DNA of 64,000 nt from Mucor racemosus. Lineage: Eukaryota > Mucoromycota > Mucoromycetes > Mucorales > Mucoraceae. Numbering within the stretch: position 1 is the first letter of the stretch; the number at the start of each line of letters is the position of its first letter. Both the position numbers and the translations under genes were made by a program. Below are positions 55,191-64,000 of this stretch, one piece after another. The stretch spans positions 1,488,001-1,552,000 of the forward strand of contig JAPEHQ010000009.1 in the NCBI GenBank assembly GCA_027405735.1, in the 5' to 3' direction. The notes under the pieces were generated by a model. That model was not told where the DNA came from. It made no database searches and saw only the letters and a program-made list of their open reading frames with translations.

Positions 55191-55935
55191 TTGTCCATCA
55201 CTATGATGAGTTTCAATCTTCTTTTTTAAAAAAAAAATACTCGGCAGGATTCAAGTTTTGGGTTTTACCCCTGAGCGGAGCTGATATGTCAAATTATTAT
55301 TATAATTCTATGGATCACTTAATTACGTTATAATTTGGAATGATACCAGATTTTATTATAGACTGTTGCTGGGAGAAAAAAAGATACATAATTTTTTTTT
55401 TATATATTTATATTTATTCACTATGATTATTTTGATTCAAATTTTGGGACATTCAAAAAAATCCTTTAAAATGTAATCAAAAGTAACCTGACTTTCAACT
55501 CCGGATTTAGAGCAATAATTAGTAGATACTGAATTTTCAGCACCATTATCAACAATTAGAATATATACATAATCTTTTGTACGAGTTTCTTTCTCGAAAG
55601 AAAGATTAAGCAGGGATTTAAAGCAATGATAAATACACTTTATTGACCACGTTTTGCTATATAAAACACTTCAATTAACAGCGAGTGTTTATTAATTACA
55701 TGGATTTCCGAAAAATCACAAATACACAGTGTATTTGAGACTATCTTGCATCTTGAAAATTACTGCTTTAGTGATATTAAGACAATAAATCTAGACAATT
55801 CAGAGAGGCTTATGTTATTGAATCAAGTTAATTAATATTTTATTTCTCCATAAATACAATATAATTGTAATCTCGTTGGTTTTATTGTATCGTTTGAGTG
55901 TAACTTGACCTTCCCCACCTTTTTTTTCTTAACAG

Positions 55936-56087
55936 TATCTTCACCCTGAGACTCAACCAGACTCAAGGTATTTTCTATCTGACTTCGAAATTAAGCAGTG
56001 AAATTGAAAAATTAAAAAGTATTTTTGAGTCACCCGCTTAAAATATTAAAAATACCTTGAGTCTGGTTGAGTCTCAGGGTGAAGATA
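55936..56087. mobile_element. 152-bp MITE-like element with perfect 39-bp inverted arms
   Basis: The left arm (55936-55974) starts TATCTTCACCCTGAGACTC. The right arm (56049-56087) is its exact reverse complement, with a 74-bp spacer. The ends read TA-TCTTCACC...GGTGAAGA-TA, fitting a TA target duplication of a Tc1/mariner-type MITE. It lies 285 bp upstream of the Fanzor gene. Confidence 0.85.
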
Positions 56088-56372
56088 TTGGGTTTGAGTT
56101 GCTTATACTGAAAAATATGCAAGGACAGTAGTAGTATTCACAAGTTTTGACTTGTGAAAAAACCTTTGACATGTTGGCAATAAGAGTCGCACAGTAGTTT
56201 GCTTCGGTTCATTTGTATTAATAGCCCTTAAAAACACTATAAATAAAGAAAACTATCTTTTGATTCTCCTGTAGATTTACCTAATATATTAGCTACTAAA
56301 TAATAAATAATCAAAATCTACATACTCGTCATCAATATTTTACTTAAAGCATTATTTTTATACAAAAAAAAC

Positions 56373-59300
56373 ATGAGCTCCCCACCTCCTACCGAGAATA
56401 ATATTTGTAAAAGACGTCTTATTGTTGAAGATGAAAAAGAAATCGAAGCAGAAATCGAAAGCCAACATGTTCTCATGGATGCTGTAGATCAAAATCACCC
56501 AACGTTTGTACCTGATACTGAAATTTTCACTATGGCACGTACGGTATAATATCAAAACAACAAAGAAGCTCATATATTTGCAATTAACTTTTTTTAACAA
56601 CTTGCGAACTTGACATTCTGCAAAACCAAATAAATTATTTGGATTGATTTGGCCCCACAGCGTGAGCGAGGAAACCCCGCTGTTGGCCAACATTGAATGT
56701 ATTAGCATCGACAACATTTGATCTTTCTTTTCTTCTTTGTCTATTGTAATAACATCTCAATGCACATAAAAAGAAAACAATTAAATATATACGTTCCTGG
56801 CACTACAAGGAGAAATTTACCAGCAACTTTGGAAACACAAACAACTAGTCGTAGAAGAGCAACAACTGATGATGATGAAGCTTATATGAACTCGTTGAAA
56901 ACTCAATTTAGACATAGAATCATAAAGCATATCAAAACATTCCATGATAAAAACGAGTCTTTCGATGATTTATACAAAATATTGATGCAGTTAAAACAAC
57001 TTCCAAGAGGTGTGGTCTCGAGCGCTGAACAGAGCATCAATGCACCAGTAAATTCAATTGTAGTGTATCTAAATCGTGTAACAAGAACAACCAAAAAGAA
57101 AAGCATTGAACATTGGAAAGACTATGTAAAAGAAAATTTTGAATCCCTCAAAGATTCAGTAACGATACAAGAAGAATCCACTGCAGCTCAAGAAGGCGTT
57201 GAAGAGCAAGAAGAAGTAGATGAAGAAGAACCGGAAGAAATAGATGATAATGAAGTAGAAGACGACGTAACACATAGAACTTGCTCTGCATCCTTCTCAT
57301 CAGTTATTCGAAAGGATTTCCCACAAAATTGTCGATCAACATTCATTGGTACTATCAATAAAACCATTGAACAAGCTTCAGATTACTTGGCTGATTTCAG
57401 CAAGCAAGTAATGAAAATGTTGCTGCTTTTCAAAGACAATCAATTTATCACAAATAGCGGCAATATTCAATTAGTGCACCAAGAGGGACAAAGTATCAAT
57501 CCAGTGTTACCAGTAGGATATCTACACGAGGATGTGATTGTGCCTAAGCCCTTAAATAGTCAATTCCTGCAGACTGATAGCCTGAAAGAAGAGTACAATG
57601 CATTATTCCAAGAGGCTCACTTTGATCAAATCCATTCAACTTACTTTGGATCAAAAGGAATTAGCAAATCCACCCTGAATACGGCACGACTTCATAAAGC
57701 AATAGTAAATTTACTTGAGCGTGATGAGGAGAATGTTTACAATGATTTGTCGTCTCACGTTATGAAAATGGCAAGAAATGTTTATATCGCCAATTTCATG
57801 AATATGTGGGCAGATAATACAATCGTAAACAAAGCATTGAACAGACTCTTGAATATTCTATTGATTGTCCATTTATCTCCTGCTCGTGATCAAGAATTCA
57901 AGAAAAAACGCGAGGAGCTCAAAGGAAAGAATAAAGGAAAGAATAGACAGCCTCCTAACAACAATTGTGCCATTCCAGTAAACTCGATGTCACTCATCAA
58001 CAAAACTTATAATGGACGCAGAAGGCTTTTCGCTGACGAGATTAAAAGAAGAAATCGTTGTATCGAGAAAGGAGGAGATTGGGTTGTTAAGCAATGGAAA
58101 GCTAGCTTGTGTCAGCAAAGGCTGAACTCATATGCAGATGTTTTGCAAAGAGAGGTAAGATTGATGAACAATCGAATTGAACAAGTATATTAAACAACCT
58201 TCTAGAAACAAAAGCGGCAAGTGAGACGAGAGCAGCAACATCAACAACAAGAAGAGCAAGGTATCAAAATGCAAGAAGCGTTGGTAGAAGAAGAGATTCA
58301 AGATGTTGACATGGAAGATATTTTGGTAGAAGAGGACACCTCGCGAAAAAGAATAAACCAGTTAAAGCAGATAACAAGAGCAGCTCTTTTTGAGGAAAAA
58401 ACAATTTGCAAAGCATATTTTGTTGGTAAATTGAGCAACATTAGCGACAAAGAAGTGGAGGTCATCTTGAAGATTATTAAATTTGTAAAGCCATACATGG
58501 CATCTAGAGCCACATACCATGTCTTTTCACATCAAATTCCCTTTCTCTTGATGGTTAATCAAGTATTGCGTTCTGTTGGTTACCATGAGCAAGTGGTGAA
58601 ATTGACCCCCATCATCAGGCCTACAAATCTGCACGCGTTATGGATTGATGCTACTACATTACACTCTTTGTTTTGTGCTCGAAAGCTGGAACATAAGATG
58701 GTACTCCATGATTTCGAAGGGAACGTCATTCGTGCGGCTTCAGTTACGTCTCAAAAGGATGCTGTGTTTAGTAGTTTTTTCGACATAGATCGTCTAAAAA
58801 CAATATGTGCTGGCTACGGGTTGCAATTCGCCTACCGTATGCATGTACTACCTGGACTTCAGTGTGTGAGAATCCTTGGTACTAGAAATTACCAAAAGCA
58901 TAAACAGAAGAATAAACAGCAACCTCCTGTGACTCAGACATCCACAAGAAGCAATGAGATCAACAGCAGAATTGCAGCATTGATTGACCAGAAGACCACA
59001 ATAGAGAAAAGGTTGAAGGACGCTCAAATTACACTTAATAAATATCTACTTGGTTCAGAAAGTGCTTCTCAACTGAAAAAAAAATGGAATGATGAAAATA
59101 TAGATAGAGACTCGCTGCATAAAGAGATACAAGTGGCCAAGAAAAAGAAGAGACAATTGATTCAAGAAGTAGTGAAAACAAAGCAAGAACTGTCCAGTGC
59201 CAATAATAACATCTACAAGCAGAGATATGACGCTACCTCCTCTACTGAAAGAAGACAGATAATACCAGTCGAGCCCAACAAACCTTGCCATCACAAGGTG

Positions 59301-60369
59301 GAGGAGTGTATTATTGATCAAAAAGTAGATAAAGACCAACTTGTATTTTCAGGGACAGACAACGGTATTATTAATGTCACGGAGACAGTTGCTTTTGGTG
59401 TCGATAGGTTGAAATATCATCTTCGTTTGTACAATCGCTTTCAAGTATTACAAGATCAAGGTAATTTAATGCTCGTTGATATCTTGCTTGTGGCTAATTT
59501 TCAATGCACAAATTTTAGAAGACGCTTATATGGAAGAGAAAGAAGACGCTCAGTTGAAGAAATTGCCCACATCATTCAAGGTAAGGAGTGCCGCCCTCCG
59601 CCAACATAGTGGTCTTGCTTCTTTTTCGTCTTCGCTCAATAGAAGAAAGCGCCTCACAGTCTTAGGTCAAAATGTTGCTGATCTTGAAAGCGATCTTTCT
59701 GAGTCCAGTATACAGCAATGTGGTACAATTGATGAACTGGATGCAACATTCACTCGCCATTCTCAAGCAAAGTCATGTATTCGTCAATTTTACTTTTCAA
59801 GATCGACTGCTAATAAAAAAAGACGATTAGAATTAACGAAAAATCGATTTTATGATAGACTTGCATCAAAGGAACGAAAATTTACGAAATCATCGTCCCC
59901 TATTATGTTTATTGGAGATCGTGGGCATGCAATCAGGTCTCCTATTAAAGGACATTTGCGATTTGGTGGATATTGGAAAGAACTGAGACATTCTCGATAT
60001 ACGCCTACATTGATTACTAATGAACACAACAGTTCTCAGACCTGCCTTTGGTGTTTCAGCAAATTATCACATCCGTATACTGCAAAAGATGGTACAGTCA
60101 AGAAGACTAATGGGTCATTCATTTGTTTGAACGATGCCTGCCCAAATAAGTCTGTCGTCATGAGCAGGGATTGTCTTTCTGCATTAGCGATTTGCCTCGC
60201 TGGTGCTGCTCAGCTTATGCTTGGTTACACCTTTCCTTGCTTTGATCCAAAAAACACAACAGCGAAACAAGCAATGTTTTCTCAATTAGCTCTGGTATTT
60301 TCGGATAGAAAACAGCAGACAAGCTGGCCCTCCGTTGGGGGTAGTACGACGAGAGCTTCGGCTCTTTGA
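56373..60369 (+). CDS. Fanzor RNA-guided nuclease (eukaryotic TnpB homologue)
   Basis: Model: exons 56373-56543, 56706-58154, 58206-59460, 59519-60369; introns of 162, 51 and 58 nt, all GT-AG and in frame; about 1241 aa. The N-terminal half is a helical, partly acidic region, presumably guide/target recognition. A coiled-coil Lys/Glu segment precedes the nuclease. RuvC-I is FSGTDNGIINVTE (Asp near 925). LPTSFKVRS...NRRKR follows as in TnpB. The RuvC-II strand reads MFIGDRGH with no Glu. Instead Glu sits in NEHNSSQTC (near 1127) just before the zinc finger (CLWC...CLNDAC), the rearranged site known from Fanzors. RuvC-III is SRDCLSALA (Asp near 1176). Family members cut DNA guided by an omegaRNA. 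All catalytic residues are present, so activity is plausible. The first exon is less certain; a start at 56760 is an alternative. Confidence 0.88.
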
Positions 60370-60372
60370 GGT
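60320..60372 (+). ncRNA. Candidate omegaRNA scaffold at the 3' end of the Fanzor gene
   Basis: Two stable hairpins overlap the last codons. The first is CCCTC-CGTT-GGGGG (60328-60341). The second is GAGAGC-TTCG-GCTCTT (60351-60366), a 6-bp stem closed by the very stable C(UUCG)G tetraloop. Both stand out against the AT-rich surroundings. TnpB and Fanzor guide RNAs are typically encoded at or over the 3' end of the nuclease gene, with the guide taken from sequence just downstream (here starting about 60370). The 5' end of the RNA and the exact scaffold/guide junction are not determined. Confidence 0.6.
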
Positions 60373-61202
60373 AAGTTTATATTCATTAGACATAACTCAA
60401 TACTAAATCAATTCATTCTTTAATCTTCTAAATTCAAATTCACCTTTGGTAAGTAAAATCCTTCTACATTTGTTACCCAGTCAACTAATCAAATCTCTCT
60501 TTCCTTTTTGAACCACTTAGCTTGCTATACCCTCTCAGTATTTTGTCCCACTTTATTGGATTTAAAATAACTTTTAAGTAAATTCAAATTTAAGATGAAT
60601 TGAGTTTACAATTATGTATAATATGATATATAAGGATTTTCTCGACTAAAATGCCACCGATTACTTTATAAAATCAAATCTTAAATCTTTACTGTAAAGA
60701 CATTGTGGAACAATTCGTAGATTCCATTACTTTTTGCACATATACAACAACAATAAAACATCAACACAATGTCTTATTTCCGCGGACATTTACCATGTTT
60801 TGATCATGATGCATATGCTTATCTAAATTCAAAGAGAAACAAAAGTAACATTGCACATTAATTATCTTGTAGTCACTTTCAATAGTGTTATATTACAAAG
60901 GTTTATTAAAATGTACACAAATTTGGTTCAGGGTCATTGTAAAATCAATTATTTTTGGGGGGAATCAAGCCCATTACTTGGAGACCTTATAACACATGTT
61001 TAAATGTTGTACAAGAAGAAAAAAGGGTTCTGTTGCCCTGTAGGGATTCCTTTTTTTTTTCTTCTTCTTCTTCTGCTTACTTTTAAAAATGGCCGTATGG
61101 GAATATTTGATTATTTTGTGTTTACAATGTTAATAATAAAAGCTAAGAAAGAAAGTGTTTTAGATTGTTGTGTGTGGATCACCTGTGAGAAAATACATGT
61201 TT

Positions 61203-61235
<33 letters not shown>

Positions 61236-62047
61236 TTAGTTCCAAATATCAACATGTATTGTTGTATTTTCAAATGCTAATAATCAAAGAAAGATACCAA
61301 TTGTTTGATAGGTTTTATTGTATTTTTTTTCGTTTATCAATCATAATGTAAACTTGAAAAACAGATAAGATTGCCAAGTTGAAATGTCTTTGTGTACCCA
61401 CCTTTAAAAAAAGGGTTTTCCCTAAAGACCCTTCTTTATGATTATTTTGTATTAATAATGGTTATCTTGATCGTGTTTCATTATTTATTTTGTGGTAATC
61501 ATTACACATCGGAACTAAATGAATTTTTATATACAATTTGAAACTTTTTGCGTCTGAAAATCATTCTACATTATTTGCGTATAAATAATGGTCTTTAATG
61601 TATCACCATATAGCATGGCCTTAGTCCCCGCCCTTCTTCTCCACTATTCAATTGCATGATATGTAATAAAAAAAGGGTCTTGTGCGTACGTTACCTTATT
61701 AGTACATCCTTGGAAAGTACTCTTTTTTTTTTTTATGTTACTATCGATAATATTATTCGTACCACTTGATTACCATGGGTAAAGTAGGGTTTTATTATAC
61801 ACAATATGAACAAATGATAGGCTTTATTATTGAGTATTTGTATTCCCATCCTTCTCCTTCCCCCTCCTCCCTCCTCCCCCAACTGATTATGAATAAGGTG
61901 ACATTTTTGGATAGGTAACTCAAGCTAATTAGGATCATATAAAAGTAATTGCTTTTTCTCTCAATTCTCATTTCTCCCTCCCTCTCTCTCTTTCTTTCTT
62001 TTTTATATAGACTTTACAACTACATTGACAATCATTTCTATTATATA
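60370..62047. other. Intergenic region
   Basis: No gene was recognised. It contains a (TA)n microsatellite at 61209-61235, several T runs, and a pyrimidine-rich tract at 61848-61880 and 61960-62005 in the upstream/leader region of the bZIP gene. The first bases would supply the Fanzor guide if the omegaRNA model is right. Confidence 0.55.
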
Positions 62048-63274
62048 ATGTACGCTATTACAAATTCTAGCAATAATTCGCCCATGTATGGTGGGGACAA
62101 TATGCCTACTCTTACTTCTAATGCTGCTGCTGCTATAAATGATCAATATCATTGGGAACATTCAATGCGTGGTATGATGTTATAATTTATCTTGTAAAAT
62201 GCCATGCAATTAACCCATATTTTCCAGTTCATAGTCATGATCGTATCACCGTAACTGACCATTCAGATGAATCACTCTGGTATTCAGGTATGTGAATTCA
62301 CACACAATTCTAAATCTTACCAGCTTTACTGATATGGATCCCATTTAGATTCCGTGCTTTGCCAACCAGAGCAATCAAAAAGAATACACAATCAAATTAA
62401 TGTAGACCAATCCAATAATAGCATCAGCCATAAATCACTGAATTCTCATCAGCAATCTCTCATTTACTCAACGCTTCATCACAGCGCGGGTCCCAGAGCT
62501 GTAATTCCATCTAAAAGAGCTGCTCAAAACAGAGCTGCACAACGGGCTTTTCGCCAGCGCAAAGAACGTTACGTAAAAGATTTAGAAAAGAAGGCTAAAC
62601 TTATGGATGAATGGAAAGCTGAAATGGATCAACTACGTCAACAAAATAAAGAACTAAGAGAACACAACATGAATTTAGAAAAGCAAATTCATCAACAACA
62701 ACAATCTCCCATTGATTTTGATCAACAAAAAAATTTGATTTCACCTATCCATTCTCCTAACTTAACCGCTGAAATCATTCCTGCTCCAGTTGTAGTAGTT
62801 ATGGATCAAGCTACAACAAAATCAACGAGAAGAAGAATCAAGCAAGAGCCACACACACTACAAAACAAGTATCAAACTTCGTTTATGCCTGTAAATCTTC
62901 GTGCTCCTGATCAAACAAGCTTTATTGGCTCACCCACAACTTCATGCTCTTCCTCTTCCTCTTCTTCTTCATTAAATGGTTTAGAAGACATTCCTTTACA
63001 ACCTCCAACTTATAATTCAAATCAAATCCCTTGGACTACACCAACTCCCAATGATTTTAATCATTATGATGCAAGTTTAGATTTCATGTCTGGTGAGCAA
63101 GGTTTAGATGATCTTTGTGCAATTTTACAGGCACGACAAAGATCTGAAATCAATAGTTATGCCAACAATAATATTATAAATTATGCTACAAATGAACGAG
63201 ATTCACCGGTACACCATCATCATCTTCAACAGCAACAACAGAATGAAAGTATGATGTTGGCAAGAAGTTACTAA
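62048..63274 (+). CDS. AP-1/Yap-like bZIP transcription factor
   Basis: Three exons: 62048-62171, 62228-62287, 62349-63274, GT-AG and in frame, 369 aa. The basic region (from about residue 115: SKRAAQNRAAQRAFRQRKER) has the NRxAQxxFRxR signature of the fungal Pap1/Yap subfamily. It is followed by a leucine-zipper-like coiled coil with heptad Leu/Met/Asn positions (about 140-175). The remainder is Ser/Gln/Asn-rich, probably activation sequence, with a DDLCAILQARQ element near the C-terminus. Yap-type factors control oxidative and metal stress genes. The cysteine-rich redox domains of Pap1/Yap1 are not evident (only a few Cys), so redox control by disulphides is doubtful. It binds DNA as a dimer in the nucleus. 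Confidence 0.92.
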
Positions 63275-63751
63275 ATAAGAAATTCCAAATTCTCATACAC
63301 TCATACAATCAATCTCAGGGACATGTGTGCGAATATTATACAAAATTTATGTGTAACTTTCTCTCATTCTCTCAAAGAGTGAAACCCTTGATTCTTACTT
63401 GATATCTTTGACCCTTACTTATTCAAATGGTGTCACTTTATTATATGTACCGTACTAGCTCATTTTTACTTTTTACACTTTTATCTTTTACATAGTATAC
63501 CATCTTTTTCTTTTTCACATTTATGTATTTATTCTCTATAATTTATTTTACCTTTATATACAACATATCATCATATACAAATAAACAAGTTTTATAGAAA
63601 AATAGTAAAAATATCTGTTACATTTTAATCATATATTTAGTTGGTTTGAGGAAAATAAAATAAATATATACACACACACAGATAAAGAGAGAATAATAGC
63701 CAGACAAGATGTTCCCTGAATAAAAAGGGTTAAATAAGGGTTCTTCCATTG
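63275..63751. other. Convergent intergenic region
   Basis: 3' ends of the bZIP gene (+) and the aminotransferase gene (-). Contains AATAAA-like sites (for example 63581) and a short CA repeat (63669-63679). No gene. Confidence 0.6.
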
Positions 63752-64000
63752 TTATAAAGTTGTCCCAATCAAAAGGGCTTGCTTTAACCGAGTTACACCT
63801 AATTGTAATGTCTTGGTATCGTAATGTGCAAAAGATAGACGAACATAGTAGTCGTCCTCGTTGCTTTTAGTTACAGTAAACAGGGTTCCGAGGCCTACAC
63901 CAACGTCAATATTGTGTTGTCGTGTGATATCCATCAACTGACTTCCTGGGATTGGAACCCTTAACCACACAAAGTAACCTCCTTTAGGCCTAATATCAAT
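63752..64000 (-). CDS. PLP-dependent class I/II aminotransferase, C-terminal part (cut by window end)
   Basis: The - strand frame enters from the right edge and ends at 63752, so only the last 82 or so residues are seen. PKGGYFVWLRVP is the conserved P-x-GG-(Y/F)-F-x-W strand of fold-type I aminotransferases. VRLSFAHYD carries the Arg that binds the substrate carboxylate. This C-terminal layout fits the aminoadipate/aromatic or ARO8/YER152C-like group, but the substrate cannot be told from this part. The PLP-lysine lies outside the window. Confidence 0.85.
   Translation of the reverse strand: MDIRPKGGYFVWLRVPIPGSQLMDITRQHNIDVGVGLGTLFTVTKSNEDDYYVRLSFAHYDTKTLQLGVTRLKQALLIGTTL

Noticed and set aside
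59461..59609. Continuation of the second Fanzor frame to a stop at 59609
   Set aside because: A GT-AG intron (59461-59518) joins in frame to the zinc-finger part; the read-through sequence lacks any TnpB/Fanzor similarity.
61209..61235. (TA)n tract as a possible functional element
   Set aside because: Simple microsatellite in an AT-rich spacer; nothing else supports a function.
1..64000. Search for CRISPR arrays, rRNA and tRNA genes
   Set aside because: No regularly spaced direct repeats, no rRNA core sequence and no convincing cloverleaf with a GGTTCRA T-arm were seen; a tRNAscan run would be needed to exclude diverged tRNAs.

Overview
The window looks like nuclear DNA of an early-diverging fungus, most likely Mucoromycota (Mucorales type). 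The reasons are a strongly AT-rich background, short spliceosomal introns (about 50-70 nt, GT-AG with one GC-AG), fungal housekeeping genes (Sds3-like Sin3-complex subunit, Pyp1-like HAD phosphatase, RPS18, CTK1-type kinase, mitochondrial aconitase, AP-1-like bZIP), and an accessory fraction rich in transposons. The species cannot be fixed from the sequence.

Layout. 0.9-9.3 kb is a compact housekeeping block on the + strand: Sds3-like regulator, an unknown small protein, a HAD polyol-phosphate phosphatase, ribosomal protein uS13/RPS18, a decayed 2-kb gap, then a CTD kinase with an SR-rich and polyQ N-terminus. 9.3-13.1 kb is gene-poor and holds a diverged inverted repeat and a perfect 34-bp palindrome. 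13.1-15.7 kb is mitochondrial aconitase (five exons). 17.0-18.5 kb (- strand) encodes a NET/FAM199X-like nuclear protein.

18.5-36.4 kb is a mobile-element landing zone. A 1.4-kb repeat carrying a dynein-intermediate-chain-like (WD repeat) exon relic occurs twice (19.5 and 31.2 kb). The first copy is split by an intact Ty3/gypsy chromovirus (20,961-27,702; apparently identical 658-bp LTRs; 5-bp target duplication) and by a 188-bp insertion with an 8-bp duplication. The second copy is the empty site. A solo LTR of a related family (28,493-29,221, with 5-bp duplication) and a diverged terminal-inverted-repeat pair (29.8/34.2 kb) follow. A 1.6-kb dispersed repeat occurs at 34.5 and again at 47.7 kb. 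A frameshifted gene at 36.4-37.7 kb may derive from a nucleotidyltransferase-like family.

38.2-53.1 kb holds five - strand genes for small secreted proteins. All have a signal peptide, dibasic (kexin-like) sites and a very acidic tail. They form a local family, split by a Tc1/mariner-type (DDE) transposon at 44.4-46.9 kb and by repeats.

54.7-60.4 kb is the most interesting part: a complete, spliced Fanzor gene (eukaryotic relative of TnpB, a family of RNA-guided DNA nucleases). Its RuvC-I Asp, its zinc finger with the rearranged Glu, and its RuvC-III Asp can all be seen. Two strong RNA hairpins, one a C(UUCG)G tetraloop, overlap the 3' end of the coding region, where an omegaRNA would be expected. 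A divergent decayed Fanzor fragment and a perfect 152-bp TA-flanked MITE lie just upstream.

62.0-63.3 kb encodes an AP-1/Yap-type bZIP factor, and the window ends inside a - strand PLP-dependent aminotransferase. No rRNA, convincing tRNA or CRISPR array was seen.
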